Of a stretch of 64,000 nucleotides of DNA, positions 27,604-36,208 are shown piece after piece. The stretch's first letter is position 1; the number at the start of each line of letters is the position of its first letter. The position numbers and the translations under genes were made by a program. Source of the stretch: Burkholderia sp. lig30 (lineage in GTDB: Bacteria; Pseudomonadota; Gammaproteobacteria; Burkholderiales; Burkholderiaceae); contig NZ_JGVW01000081.1 in the NCBI RefSeq assembly GCF_000687455.2, positions 30,284 through 94,283 of the forward strand, read 5' to 3'. The notes under the pieces were generated by a model that searched no databases, was not told the origin of the DNA, and worked only from the letters and a program-made list of their open reading frames with translations.

Positions 27604-28812
27604 ATGAACGATCGATTGCTCGTCGCAACCCGCAAGGGACTATTCGTTCTGCAAGCCGACGGCGACGGCGGCTGGACGCTCGATGAGCCGTATTTCATCG
27701 GCGAGCCAGTGAGCATGGTGCTGCCCGATCCGCGCGACGGATCGCTGTATGCCGCGCTCAATCTGGGCCACTTCGGCGTGAAGTTGCATCGCCGGCGCGC
27801 GGGCATGACGGCGTGGGAAGAGTGCGCGGTCCCCGTTTACCCACCGCAGCCCGCCGACGACGCGCGTACCGGCGATGGCGCGAACGCGAACGCGAACGCG
27901 GACACGGACACGGACACGAGTGCGGGTGCGGGCGCGGGTGCGGGTGCGAATGCCGACAACCCGGGCGCCACCGCCCCCACCCCGCCGTCTCCTCCGTGGA
28001 CACTTCAGCAAATCTGGTCGCTCGAAACCGGCGGCCCGGACGAGCCGGGCGTCTTGTGGGCCGGCACGATTCCCGGCGGCCTGTTCCGTTCCGGCGACGG
28101 CGGCGACACATGGGTGCTCAACCGTGCGCTGTGGGATCGCCCGGAACGGCGCGAATGGTTCGGAGGCGGCTACGACGCGCCGGGCATCCATTCCGTGATG
28201 GTCGATCCGCGCGACAGCCGGCACGTGACGATCGGCGTGTCGAGCGGCGGCGTCTGGCAAACCGCCGACGGCGGCACGACCTGGCGCCTGAGTTCCGACG
28301 GCATGGAGGCCGACTACATGCCGCCGGAGCGGCGCGGCGATGCCAACGTGCAGGACCCGCACCGCGTCGTGCAATGCGCGGCCAACCCGGACATGCTGTG
28401 GACGCAGCATCACTGCGCGATCTTCCGCTCGACCGACGGCGCGGCGCACTGGCAGCGGATCGAAGCGCAGCCGTCGAGCTTCGGCTTCGCGGTTGCCGTG
28501 CACCCGCGCGAGCCGGACACCGCGTGGTTCGTGCCCGCCGTGAAAGACCAGTGCCGGATCCCGGTGGACGGCCGGTTCGTCGTCACGCGCACACGCGACG
28601 GCGGCCGCACGTTCGAGCGCTTCTCGAACGGATTGCCGCCCGCGCCGGCGTATGACCTCGTGTATCGGCACGGGCTCGCTATCGACGACTCCGGCACGCG
28701 CCTCGCGATGGGGTCAACCACCGGCGCGCTCTGGACCTCCGGCGACGGCGGCGAGAACTGGCATCTGGTTTCAGCGCATTTGCCGCCTGTTTATTGCGTG
28801 CGGTTTGGATAG
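27604..28812 (+). CDS. BNR/beta-propeller repeat protein (exo-alpha-sialidase-like fold)
   Basis: 402 residues without a signal peptide. Repeated propeller blades carry the Asp-box-like S/T-x-D-x-G-x-x-W motif: RSGDGGDTWVLN, QTADGGTTWRLS, RSTDGAAHWQRI, TRDGGRTFERF and TSGDGGENWHLV. It starts NDRLLVATRKGLFVLQADGD. Sialidase catalytic residues are not evident, so the enzyme name is only a fold label. Residues about 92-117 are a low-complexity Ala-Asn/Asp-Thr/Ala-Gly insert encoded by tandem repeats. It follows the MoaD/ThiS-like gene by 111 bp in the same direction. Confidence 0.85.
   Translation: MNDRLLVATRKGLFVLQADGDGGWTLDEPYFIGEPVSMVLPDPRDGSLYAALNLGHFGVKLHRRRAGMTAWEECAVPVYPPQPADDARTGDGANANANADTDTDTSAGAGAGAGANADNPGATAPTPPSPPWTLQQIWSLETGGPDEPGVLWAGTIPGGLFRSGDGGDTWVLNRALWDRPERREWFGGGYDAPGIHSVMVDPRDSRHVTIGVSSGGVWQTADGGTTWRLSSDGMEADYMPPERRGDANVQDPHRVVQCAANPDMLWTQHHCAIFRSTDGAAHWQRIEAQPSSFGFAVAVHPREPDTAWFVPAVKDQCRIPVDGRFVVTRTRDGGRTFERFSNGLPPAPAYDLVYRHGLAIDDSGTRLAMGSTTGALWTSGDGGENWHLVSAHLPPVYCVRFG
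27877..27950. repeat. Imperfect hexanucleotide tandem repeats in the BNR gene
   Basis: Successive runs of GCGAAC, GGACAC and GCGGGT-like units, all multiples of six, encode alternating Ala-Asn, Asp-Thr and Ala-Gly. The insert sits between two propeller blades where length change would be tolerated. Confidence 0.85.
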
Positions 28813-28893
28813 CCGGCGCCGGCGCGACGGCGCCGCGCCTCTCCGGCGTCGATCACACGCGATGCGCGCCTCGATCGACGCCGCGCCGTCCGA

Positions 28894-29637
28894 TCAGGCC
28901 AGCCCGCCGTTCGCACGCAGCACCTGGCTATTCACCCACGCGCCGTCAGGCCCCGCGAGGAACGCCACCGCGCTCGCGATGTCCTCCGGCTGCCCAAGGC
29001 GCTCCAGGGGCGGCATCTTCGAGAATTGCGCAATCTGTTCGTCTGTCTTGCCGCTCAGGAACAGGTCCGTCGCCACCGGACCCGGCGCCACGCAATTCAC
29101 CGTGATGCGGCGGCCGCGCAACTCCTTCGCGAACACGCGCGTGAACGCCTCGACTGCCGCCTTGGTGCCGTTGTAGATCGCATAGCCGGGCAGGTTCAGC
29201 GCGAGTGTGGTGCTCGACAGGTTGACGATCCGTCCGCCGTCGTTCAGCCGCGCCGCCGCCTCGCGCAGCGTGTTGAACACCCCGCCGACGTTGATCGCAA
29301 AAGTTTGCTCGAACACGTCGTCGGTCGTGTCGGCAAGCGGCGCGATCGTCAGGATTCCGGCGTTGTTGATCAACACGTCGACCTTGCCGAGCGTCTGCTC
29401 GACCGTATCGAACAGGCGGCGCACGTCACCAGCCTTCGACACGTCGCCTTGCACGGCGATCGCATTGCCGCCGTCCCCGATCAGTTCCGCGACGAGCGCG
29501 TCGGCCGCGTCCGAGCCTGATGCGTAGTTGACCGCAACCGCAAAGCCGTCGCGCGCGAGACGGCGCGCTATCGTCATGCCGATGCCGCGGGAGGCGCCCG
29601 TCACGAGGGCAATGCCGGAATGGTTGTCTGCGTTCAT
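28894..29637 (-). CDS. SDR-family oxidoreductase (FabG-like)
   Basis: 247 residues. TGASRGIG at residues 14-21, NNAG near 92, a serine in NLSSTTLAL and the catalytic YNGTK near 154 complete the classical SDR set, and the C-terminal PLERLGQPEDIASAVAFLAG is the usual FabG-like finish. NAD(P)-dependent; substrate unknown. It is divergent from the LysR gene at 29759 with 121 bp between, and is the likely target of that regulator. Confidence 0.9.
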   Translation of the reverse strand: MNADNHSGIALVTGASRGIGMTIARRLARDGFAVAVNYASGSDAADALVAELIGDGGNAIAVQGDVSKAGDVRRLFDTVEQTLGKVDVLINNAGILTIAPLADTTDDVFEQTFAINVGGVFNTLREAAARLNDGGRIVNLSSTTLALNLPGYAIYNGTKAAVEAFTRVFAKELRGRRITVNCVAPGPVATDLFLSGKTDEQIAQFSKMPPLERLGQPEDIASAVAFLAGPDGAWVNSQVLRANGGLA

Positions 29638-29758
29638 TGAAATCTCCTGATCGGTGGGAAGCTGACCAGGATGATGATCGATGTTCTATCTGAGATAATT
29701 AGTGGCGTTTTCGCATTACTATTCCATTTGCTTTAATTATCGAATCGCCGATACCGTC

Positions 29759-30667
29759 ATGGACCGTTTTCAGGAAATGCAGGCGTTCGTCCGGATCGCC
29801 GAGCGCGGCAGCTTCTCGCAAGCCGCCGACGACCTCAACATCCCGCGCGCGACGATCACGAACCTGATCAAGCGCCTCGAACTGCGTCTGGGCACCCGGC
29901 TGCTCGAGCGCACCACGCGCCAGGTCCGTCTGACCCACGACGGCGACGCGCACTATCATCGATGCGTCCGCCTGCTGGCCGACGTCGAGGAGGCGGAGGG
30001 CGCGTTTCGCGACGCGCGGCCCAAGGGCCTGCTGGTCGTGAACCTCCAGGGCACGCTCGCGCGACACTTCGTGATGCCGGCGCTCCCCGGATTCCTGAGC
30101 CGCTATCCGGATCTGCGGCTGCACGTCGGCGAAGACGACCGGCTGGTCGATCTCGTGCGCGAGGGGATCGACTGCGTGCTGCGCGCCGGCACGCTGCGCG
30201 ACTCGTCGCTGATCGGCCGCCAGATCGCGTCGATGGAGCAAGTCACCGTCGCGAGTCCGGGCTATCTCGCGCGGTTCGGCGAACCCGCCAATCTCGACGA
30301 GCTTGCGCGGCATTTCGCGGTGAACTACGTGTCGAGCGCCACTGGAAAAGCGATCCCGCTCACGTTCGGGGTCGACGGGCAGGACGTCGACGTCCGGGTC
30401 GATTCGACGATTTCCGTGACCGGCGCCGATTTGTATACCGGCGCGGCCGTCGCCGGCGCGGGGCTGATCCAGGTGCCGCGCTACCGGATAGCGGACGAAC
30501 TCGCCGCCGCCCGGCTGCGGGTCGTCCTGCCGGCGTTCCCGCCACCGCCGATGCCCGTGTCGGTGCTGTACCTGCATAACCGCCAGCTGTCGCCGCGCGT
30601 GCGGATCTTTACCCAGTGGCTGGAGGCGTTATTCCGGGACGTGCCGTATCAGGCGCGCGGACGTTGA
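29759..30667 (+). CDS. LysR-family transcriptional regulator
   Basis: 302 residues. The winged helix includes FSQAADDLNIPRATITNLIK and the effector domain starts near VNLQGTLARHFVMPALPGFL, typical of the CrgA-like LysR branch. The ATG at 29759 places MDRFQEMQAFVRIAERG at the N-terminus as usual; the upstream frame to 29702 reads through AT-rich promoter sequence. It is divergent from the SDR gene. Its last 19 bp overlap the end of the convergent MFS gene. Confidence 0.9.
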   Translation: MDRFQEMQAFVRIAERGSFSQAADDLNIPRATITNLIKRLELRLGTRLLERTTRQVRLTHDGDAHYHRCVRLLADVEEAEGAFRDARPKGLLVVNLQGTLARHFVMPALPGFLSRYPDLRLHVGEDDRLVDLVREGIDCVLRAGTLRDSSLIGRQIASMEQVTVASPGYLARFGEPANLDELARHFAVNYVSSATGKAIPLTFGVDGQDVDVRVDSTISVTGADLYTGAAVAGAGLIQVPRYRIADELAAARLRVVLPAFPPPPMPVSVLYLHNRQLSPRVRIFTQWLEALFRDVPYQARGR

Positions 30668-31986
30668 GACGGTGGTTGCGTCGAACCCGGCAGCAGACTC
30701 GCCTTGGGCAAGGCAAAACTCGCAAGCAGCGCGACCGCGCATGCCCCGATGACGTAGTAGGCTGGCGCCGTCAACGAGCCGGTCTCGCGAACCAGCATGG
30801 TGGCGAGCAACGGAGCAAAGCCGCTGAACATGACCACCGAGATGTTGTACGCAAGGGCGATTCCACTGAACCGGACCTGCACGGGAAATTGATCGGCGAG
30901 CACGGAGGCCCACGTACCGCTTGCCAGTGAGAAAACCACGGCGGCGAGAACGAACAAGACGACCGGATCGACGGTGTGATTCACGAGCGCCCAATAAAAC
31001 GGATAGCTCAGCGCAACCAGCAGTGCCGCCGACACGCGCAACAGATATCGGCGCGCAATCCTGTCTCCGAGCCAGCCCGCAGCGAGCAGGCCGAACGAGC
31101 TGACGATCAGATAGGCATTCTGGGCGATTGCCGCCGTCCGCGGTACATAGTGCAGCTGCTGGACCAGATAGGCGGGCATGTGACCGTAGAGAATGCCGTT
31201 CACGCCGGCCATCACGGCGATCGTGAGCGCTCCCGCCACGACCGCTTTGCCGTGATGCTGCAGCGTCTCGCGAAATGGCTGCTTGACGACCGCGCCATGC
31301 ATTTCCTTGAACTCGGGCGATTCGTCCAGATTGCGGCGCATCCAGTAGGACACGAGCCCGCATGCCCCGCCGAACAGGAACGCGATCCGCCAGCCATATG
31401 CCGCCGCGTCGGCACTGGAGAGGTAGCTCTGAATGCCGAGATTGACGAATGTGGCAAGCAGGACGCCCACGTTGACCGCACAGATGATGATGCCTGCGGC
31501 CAGCCCCGCACGATGCGGCGCCGCTTCCACGGCGTAGGTGATCGCACCCGGCATTTCTCCGCCGACGCAGAAGCCTTGCAGCATCCGCAACAGGATCAGC
31601 AGGATTGAAGCCGTGATGCCCAAGCTCTGGAAATTCGGCAGCAAACCCAGACAGAGGGTGGCCGTGGTGACCACGACGATCGAGCCCAGGAAGACCGGAC
31701 GCCGGCCGTAACGGTCCCCCCAGCTACTGAGGACGATGCCGCCGAGCGGCCGGATGACGTAGCCGATGGCCAGCACGGAGAACGCGGCCAGCATGCTGAT
31801 CAACGACGAGGCGTTCGGAAAGAACTGGGCCGCGATCTGATGGGCGAAGAAGCCGTAGACGATAAAGTCGTAAAACTCCAGCGAACCGCCCAGGCTCGCG
31901 ATGAGAATCATCTTCCACTGCGCCCGCGACAAGCCCGGCGAGTGCACATGACCAGCGGCACCGACCGTGGGGTGAGATATTTCCAT
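30649..31986 (-). CDS. MHS-family MFS transporter (metabolite:proton symporter)
   Basis: 445 residues with about 12 helices. The helix-1 region IASLGGSLEFYDFIVYGFFA, the loop RPLGGIVLSSWGDRYGRRPV and the helix-5 PHRAGLAAGIIICAVNVGVL fit the metabolite:H+ symporter group (ProP, KgtP, and aromatic acid carriers). It is last in the minus-strand run FAH hydrolase, FAD hydroxylase, transporter, so it probably imports the substrate of this pathway. The ATG at 31984-31986 lies 91 bp after the hydroxylase stop. Confidence 0.9.
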   Translation of the reverse strand: MEISHPTVGAAGHVHSPGLSRAQWKMILIASLGGSLEFYDFIVYGFFAHQIAAQFFPNASSLISMLAAFSVLAIGYVIRPLGGIVLSSWGDRYGRRPVFLGSIVVVTTATLCLGLLPNFQSLGITASILLILLRMLQGFCVGGEMPGAITYAVEAAPHRAGLAAGIIICAVNVGVLLATFVNLGIQSYLSSADAAAYGWRIAFLFGGACGLVSYWMRRNLDESPEFKEMHGAVVKQPFRETLQHHGKAVVAGALTIAVMAGVNGILYGHMPAYLVQQLHYVPRTAAIAQNAYLIVSSFGLLAAGWLGDRIARRYLLRVSAALLVALSYPFYWALVNHTVDPVVLFVLAAVVFSLASGTWASVLADQFPVQVRFSGIALAYNISVVMFSGFAPLLATMLVRETGSLTAPAYYVIGACAVALLASFALPKASLLPGSTQPPSQRPRA

Positions 31987-32077
31987 GAGGTCTCCAAAGA
32001 TTGTTGGCTTCTTCGTCCAAAAGGTGTGCGTGGTCGACGCGTATCGGCGCTTCATGGCCTATTGCGCGCCGAGCCAC

Positions 32078-33601
32078 TTACGCGCTCGCCGTTTGCAGCG
32101 CGGGGAATGCGTGTTCGAGCAGGCGGTGCAACGATGCGGTGTCGTGTGCGACGCCATACACGTAGCGGTCGGGGCGGATCAGCACTGCTGCGGCACCCGT
32201 TGACGCCAGCCACGCATTCACGGCTGCCCCGTCGCTGACGATGTGGACGCCCGCCTGTGTGGCGCGACCGGCGATGTCGTCGCATCCGGCGAGCAACTCT
32301 GGTGACACAAGGAGTGCGAATCGATATCCGACGACGTCATCCATCAAGCGTCCGTCCGCCAGGCGGGGCTGGGGGGCGACCTGTCCAACCAGGGCCGACG
32401 ACGAATCGTCGAGACAGGCGCCCGGGCCCAGCTTCGGTTGCGGCGTGACGAAGTTGCGAATCGCGGCGCTCATTTCGCTGTCGCGGCTGTTCGCGGCGTC
32501 AGGATTGGTCGTCTGAATCACCGAACCGAGTTGCACGGCGGTTTCGATAAATTCGCGCACATGAGGCGAACGTTCCGATTCGTAGGTGTCGAGCAGACGA
32601 TCAGGCGCATCGCCACGAATCACGGCGCCAAGCTTCCATGCGAGATTCGATGCGTCGCGAACCCCGGCAGCCATTCCCTGGCCCATGAAGGGCGGCGTCT
32701 GATGCGCGGCATCTCCGGCAAGCAGCAGCCGGCCGCGGCGCCAGCCGTTGGCCACGACCGAGTGGAACGTGTAGATCGCGGAACGCTCGAGTCGTGCATC
32801 GGCCGGCGAAATCCAGCGGGCCAGCTTGTCCCACAGCCATTCGGGGGACGCGAGCTTCGTCGCATCGTCGCCCGGCATCACCATGATTTCCCAACGGCGG
32901 CGATTTCCCGGCCCACGGGTGTATGTCGTCGGGCGCGCCGGATCACAATATTGAATGGAGAAGTCACCGAGGTCCGGCCGCGGGGCGTCGAGCAATACAT
33001 CGACGACGACCCAGCGCTCGTGCGATTTCAGATCCGTGAGCTCGGTGCCCATGAACCGTCGCGCAATCGAGCGTGCACCATCGCAGCCGACGACGTAGCG
33101 GGCGGTGGCATGGCCGAGCTTGCCGCAGCGGGTGTCTTCGAAGCGAAGCCGGACGCCATCGCTCGTTTCGTCGAGCGCAAACACTTCATGACGCAGCCGT
33201 ACGTCCACGTTGGCTTGCAGCGCCAGGCGATCGCGCAACGCGTTCTCGAGATCGGGCTGATGAAACTTGTAGCTCGCGCACCAGCCGTGCGGGCCGATAC
33301 ACGTGGGGCGTGCCCAGTCGATGAGCAGCTTGCCCGCTGCGTTCACGAACTTCATGCCGGGACCGACGAACAGGTTCGGAAGCAGCGCGTCCGCGATACC
33401 GATGCCCTGAAACACCCGCATGCATTCGCCGTCGAAGTGCACCGCGCGGGGCAACGCGAAAATATCCTGGTCGCGCTCCAGCACGAGTACCCGCAAGCCC
33501 TCGATCGCCAACAGGTTCGCCAGCGTCGCACCGGTGGGGCCGAGGCCGATGATGGCGACATCGTAGTCGCACGCGTGCATCGAAATGGTTTTGTCTGACA
33601 T
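32078..33601 (-). CDS. FAD-dependent aromatic hydroxylase (MhpA-like)
   Basis: 507 residues, class A flavoprotein monooxygenase. The dinucleotide motif is in YDVAIIGLGPTGATLANLLA, the DG motif in VGCDGARSIARRFMG, and the second FAD-binding GD motif in LLLAGDAAHQTPPFMGQGMA. It would hydroxylate an aromatic acid or phenol ortho or para to an OH using NAD(P)H and O2. MhpA, which acts on 3-(3-hydroxyphenyl)propionate, is the closest recognisable type, though the substrate is not determined. The ATG at 33599-33601 is used. A 12-bp-stem hairpin precedes it. Confidence 0.9.
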   Translation of the reverse strand: MSDKTISMHACDYDVAIIGLGPTGATLANLLAIEGLRVLVLERDQDIFALPRAVHFDGECMRVFQGIGIADALLPNLFVGPGMKFVNAAGKLLIDWARPTCIGPHGWCASYKFHQPDLENALRDRLALQANVDVRLRHEVFALDETSDGVRLRFEDTRCGKLGHATARYVVGCDGARSIARRFMGTELTDLKSHERWVVVDVLLDAPRPDLGDFSIQYCDPARPTTYTRGPGNRRRWEIMVMPGDDATKLASPEWLWDKLARWISPADARLERSAIYTFHSVVANGWRRGRLLLAGDAAHQTPPFMGQGMAAGVRDASNLAWKLGAVIRGDAPDRLLDTYESERSPHVREFIETAVQLGSVIQTTNPDAANSRDSEMSAAIRNFVTPQPKLGPGACLDDSSSALVGQVAPQPRLADGRLMDDVVGYRFALLVSPELLAGCDDIAGRATQAGVHIVSDGAAVNAWLASTGAAAVLIRPDRYVYGVAHDTASLHRLLEHAFPALQTASA

Positions 33602-33623
33602 GTCTACGTCCGCCTGATGAGAC

Positions 33624-33650
33624 GCCGGACGCGCGAAGCGCGCGTCCGGC
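33624..33650. terminator. Strong hairpin between FAH-hydrolase and hydroxylase genes
   Basis: GCCGGACGCGCG (33624-33635) pairs perfectly with CGCGCGTCCGGC (33639-33650) around a 3-nt loop. It lies between two genes of one apparent operon and lacks a T-tract, so it may act as an attenuator or mRNA processing/stability element rather than a full terminator. Confidence 0.6.
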
Positions 33651-33658
33651 AACGATCG

Positions 33659-34510
33659 TTACGCTTCGTCGGCAACCGGATTGGAGAGGACACCGATCCG
33701 GTCGACTTCCACTTCGACCCGGTCGCCGGGCTTCATGAACAGCGGCGGATTGCGCTTTGCGCCGACGCCGCCCGGCGTGCCGGTGACGATCACGTCGCCG
33801 GGCGAGAGCGGCGTGAAGGTCGACAGATAGGCGATCTGCCTGGCGATGCCGTGAATCAGCATCTGCGTGGTCGCGCTTTGCACTTCCTGCCCGTTCAGGC
33901 GAGTGACGAGCGTCATCAGCGCGTTCGGCTCGATCTCGTCACTCGTCACCATCCACGGCCCGAATGCGCCGGTGCGATAAAAATTCTTGCCCGGCCCCCA
34001 CTGAGACGTGTGGCGCTGCCAGTCGCGCACGGAGCCGTCGTTGTAGCAGGCATACCCGGCGATGTGATTCCACGCGTCGGCCTCGGCGATGCGCCGTCCA
34101 CCGCGCCCGATGATCACGGCGATTTCACCCTCGTAGTCGAACTGCACGGACTCGGGCGGGCGCAGCATCGGCTGTCCGTGGCCCACTTGCGAAGCCGGGA
34201 GCCGCATGAAGATGACCGGCTGCTCGGTGGTTTCGCGATTGGTCTCCTTGACGTGTTCCGCGTAGTTGAGCCCCACGCAAAAAATCTGCCCGGGATTCGG
34301 AATCACCGGCAGCAGCGTCACCTCCGACAGCGGGTAGTCACCCTGACCGCCCTGGGCCGCCTGGACGGCCTCGCCGAATGCGTCGGCGGCAATCAGCGCC
34401 TTCAGGTCGGCATAACGGCCGCCGAGGCGCTTGCCGAGATCGACGACGCTGTTGCCCTGAACGACGCCGAACGAGGGGCCTTGATGGGTAGAAAAGCTGA
34501 CGAGTTTCAT
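33659..34510 (-). CDS. Fumarylacetoacetate-hydrolase (FAH) family protein
   Basis: 283 residues. The FAH domain follows an N-terminal cap: GQIFCVGLNYAEHVKETNRE, VQFDYEGEIAVIIGRGGRRI with the metal-binding E-x-E-like acids, and LSPGDVIVTGTPGGVGAKRN near the end. Family members cleave C-C bonds of 1,3-diketo acids or decarboxylate/hydrate ring-fission products in aromatic pathways, using Mg or Mn. First gene of the minus-strand catabolic run; divergent from the VOC gene at 34657. Confidence 0.92.
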   Translation of the reverse strand: MKLVSFSTHQGPSFGVVQGNSVVDLGKRLGGRYADLKALIAADAFGEAVQAAQGGQGDYPLSEVTLLPVIPNPGQIFCVGLNYAEHVKETNRETTEQPVIFMRLPASQVGHGQPMLRPPESVQFDYEGEIAVIIGRGGRRIAEADAWNHIAGYACYNDGSVRDWQRHTSQWGPGKNFYRTGAFGPWMVTSDEIEPNALMTLVTRLNGQEVQSATTQMLIHGIARQIAYLSTFTPLSPGDVIVTGTPGGVGAKRNPPLFMKPGDRVEVEVDRIGVLSNPVADEA

Positions 34511-34578
34511 TGATGCTCCAAGTAGATAAAAACGCTGCCAGACCAACGCCACCGACCTCATAAAAGTCGTGCGTTTAT

Positions 34579-34595
34579 CGTATTTTGAGAATACG
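34579..34595. promoter_or_regulatory. Inverted repeat in catabolic divergent promoter, candidate IclR operator
   Basis: CGTATT (34579-34584) and AATACG (34590-34595) flank TTGAG, between the divergent FAH-hydrolase and VOC genes. IclR-type regulators bind such short palindromes; the regulator candidate is at 35396. Confidence 0.45.
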
Positions 34596-34656
34596 CTATG
34601 TTTAATGACTGAAACAACGTGTTTTTAGTCAGGGTTTATCACTACCGGAGACGAGC

Positions 34657-35223
34657 ATGGAAGGTATGAAGAAGGCGCGACGCGGCCTGTCCCTGAGTCA
34701 CATGGGCTTTTACGTGGGCGATCTGGCGCGGGAGGAAGACTTCTATTCGCGGGTGATGGAGTTCACCGTGACGGATCGCGGCGCGCTGCAGACGCCGCAA
34801 GGCGAAGTGCGGCTGGTGTTCCTGAGCCGCGATCCTGCAGTTCATCATCAGGTCGTGCTCGCGAGCGGTCGCCCCGAGCATCTGGCGTTCAATCCAATCA
34901 ACCAGATTTCGTTCGAAGCGGACAGTCTCGCCACGCTCAGGCAGTTTCACGCGCGCTTTGTGTCGGAAGGCCTGGAAGAGATCCGCCCCGTCACGCACGG
35001 CAACGCGATTTCGATCTACGCGCGCGATCCCGAGGGCAACCGCCTGGAGCTCTTCATCGACACCCCCTGGTACGTCGATCAACCGATGCGGGTGCCCGTG
35101 GACTTCGACCTGCCCGACGTGGAACTGATGGCTGCTGTTGAACGCCATGCGCGCGCACTGCCGGGATTCAGGCCGCGCAGCGATTGGGAAGCCGAGATGG
35201 CCGTGCGTATGGGCGTTGCGTAA
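34657..35223 (+). CDS. VOC/glyoxalase-fold protein, possible extradiol dioxygenase
   Basis: 188 residues. Paired beta-alpha-beta-beta-beta modules are visible: SLSHMGFYVGDLAREEDFYS with a metal-ligand histidine, HLAFNPINQISFEAD in the second module, and DPEGNRLELFIDTPWYVDQP with the ligand glutamate. Extradiol dioxygenases, glyoxalases and isomerases share this fold. The neighbouring hydroxylase and FAH hydrolase make a ring-cleavage role plausible, but it is smaller than two-domain extradiol enzymes. An ATG three residues later is an alternative start. Divergent from the FAH gene. Confidence 0.85.
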   Translation: MEGMKKARRGLSLSHMGFYVGDLAREEDFYSRVMEFTVTDRGALQTPQGEVRLVFLSRDPAVHHQVVLASGRPEHLAFNPINQISFEADSLATLRQFHARFVSEGLEEIRPVTHGNAISIYARDPEGNRLELFIDTPWYVDQPMRVPVDFDLPDVELMAAVERHARALPGFRPRSDWEAEMAVRMGVA

Positions 35224-35230
35224 GCATGTG

Positions 35231-35261
35231 GCTTGCCCGGTTGGCCACCCATCGGGCAAGC
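35231..35261 (+). terminator. Hairpin terminator after VOC gene
   Basis: GCTTGCCCG (35231-35239) pairs with CGGGCAAGC (35253-35261), 7 bp after the stop. No T-tract follows, but the position fits a terminator separating the VOC gene from the IclR gene. Confidence 0.6.
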
Positions 35262-35395
35262 ACAAACCCGGTGCCCTGCGCGAAACAGGCTGACAACCGC
35301 GCGGACGACCGTTTGCCGTGAGCGGCGACGGGGCGGGCGGAGAGCGCGTTGGTTATGGCTATAATCCGCTCACATACAAGGAGCTCAGCGCCTAG

Positions 35396-36208
35396 ATGTC
35401 GAGCATCACCAGACTCTTATCCATACTCGAACTGTTTTCGGAGGCAAAGCCGTTCCTGTCCGCCGATGACGTTGCCGCCGAACTCGGTTGTTCGGCCCCG
35501 ACGGCTTATCGCTACGTGCGCGAGCTCGTGGATGCCGGTTTGCTCGTACGGTTTACCGGCGGAGAGTATGGCCTCGGTCCTCGCATCATCAAGCTTGATT
35601 ACCACCTGCGCGCGTCGGACCCGCTGCTTGCGGTCGGCCAGCCGATCATGCGTGAGTTGAGCGAGCATTCCGGCTTCGATGTCGTGATGTCGCGCTGGTA
35701 TGGAAACGAGCTTGTCGACACGCATCGGGAAACACACGATGCGGCGCTGGACCTCCGATACGGCCGGGGCCGGCCCAGGCCGCTGTTTCTCGGGGCCGCT
35801 CCCAAGGCGATCCTGTCCACCTTCCCGAAAGCCAAGCTCGCGACACTGTTCGAACAGTACCCGGAGGACATCGCACAAAGCGGCCTCGGGACGACGCTCG
35901 AAGCATTCCGGGCTTCGCTGCTCAAGATTCGGCGCGCGGGTTTTTATCTGTCGAGAGACGAACTGGAACTCGGCGTTTCGGCGCTGGCGTCGTCGCTGTT
36001 TACCGACGACTCCGGTGAAGCGGTCGGATCGCTTGCGTTGATCATCCCGACCCAACGACTCGAGTTCGTCAATCTGGAACGTCTGGTCGAATCGCTGCGG
36101 GAAGCGGCGGCGCGAACGTCACAGCGCACGCGGGCGGTCATCGAGAGCCGGGGGACGGCGACAGCGGCGGCATCGCACGCCGTATCGCCGGCAAAACGGT
36201 CGGCATAG
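35396..36208 (+). CDS. IclR-family transcriptional regulator
   Basis: 270 residues. The N-terminal winged helix (residues 1-65) contains FLSADDVAAELGCSAPTAYRY and a wing VRFTGGEYGLGPRI, then an effector-binding GAF-like domain (AVGQPIMRELSEHSGFDVVM through DSGEAVGSLALIIPT). IclR proteins commonly control aromatic catabolic operons (PcaR, PobR, MhpR). The ATG follows AAGGAG at 35380. It is the natural regulator for the 30649-35223 catabolic genes. Confidence 0.9.
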   Translation: MSSITRLLSILELFSEAKPFLSADDVAAELGCSAPTAYRYVRELVDAGLLVRFTGGEYGLGPRIIKLDYHLRASDPLLAVGQPIMRELSEHSGFDVVMSRWYGNELVDTHRETHDAALDLRYGRGRPRPLFLGAAPKAILSTFPKAKLATLFEQYPEDIAQSGLGTTLEAFRASLLKIRRAGFYLSRDELELGVSALASSLFTDDSGEAVGSLALIIPTQRLEFVNLERLVESLREAAARTSQRTRAVIESRGTATAAASHAVSPAKRSA

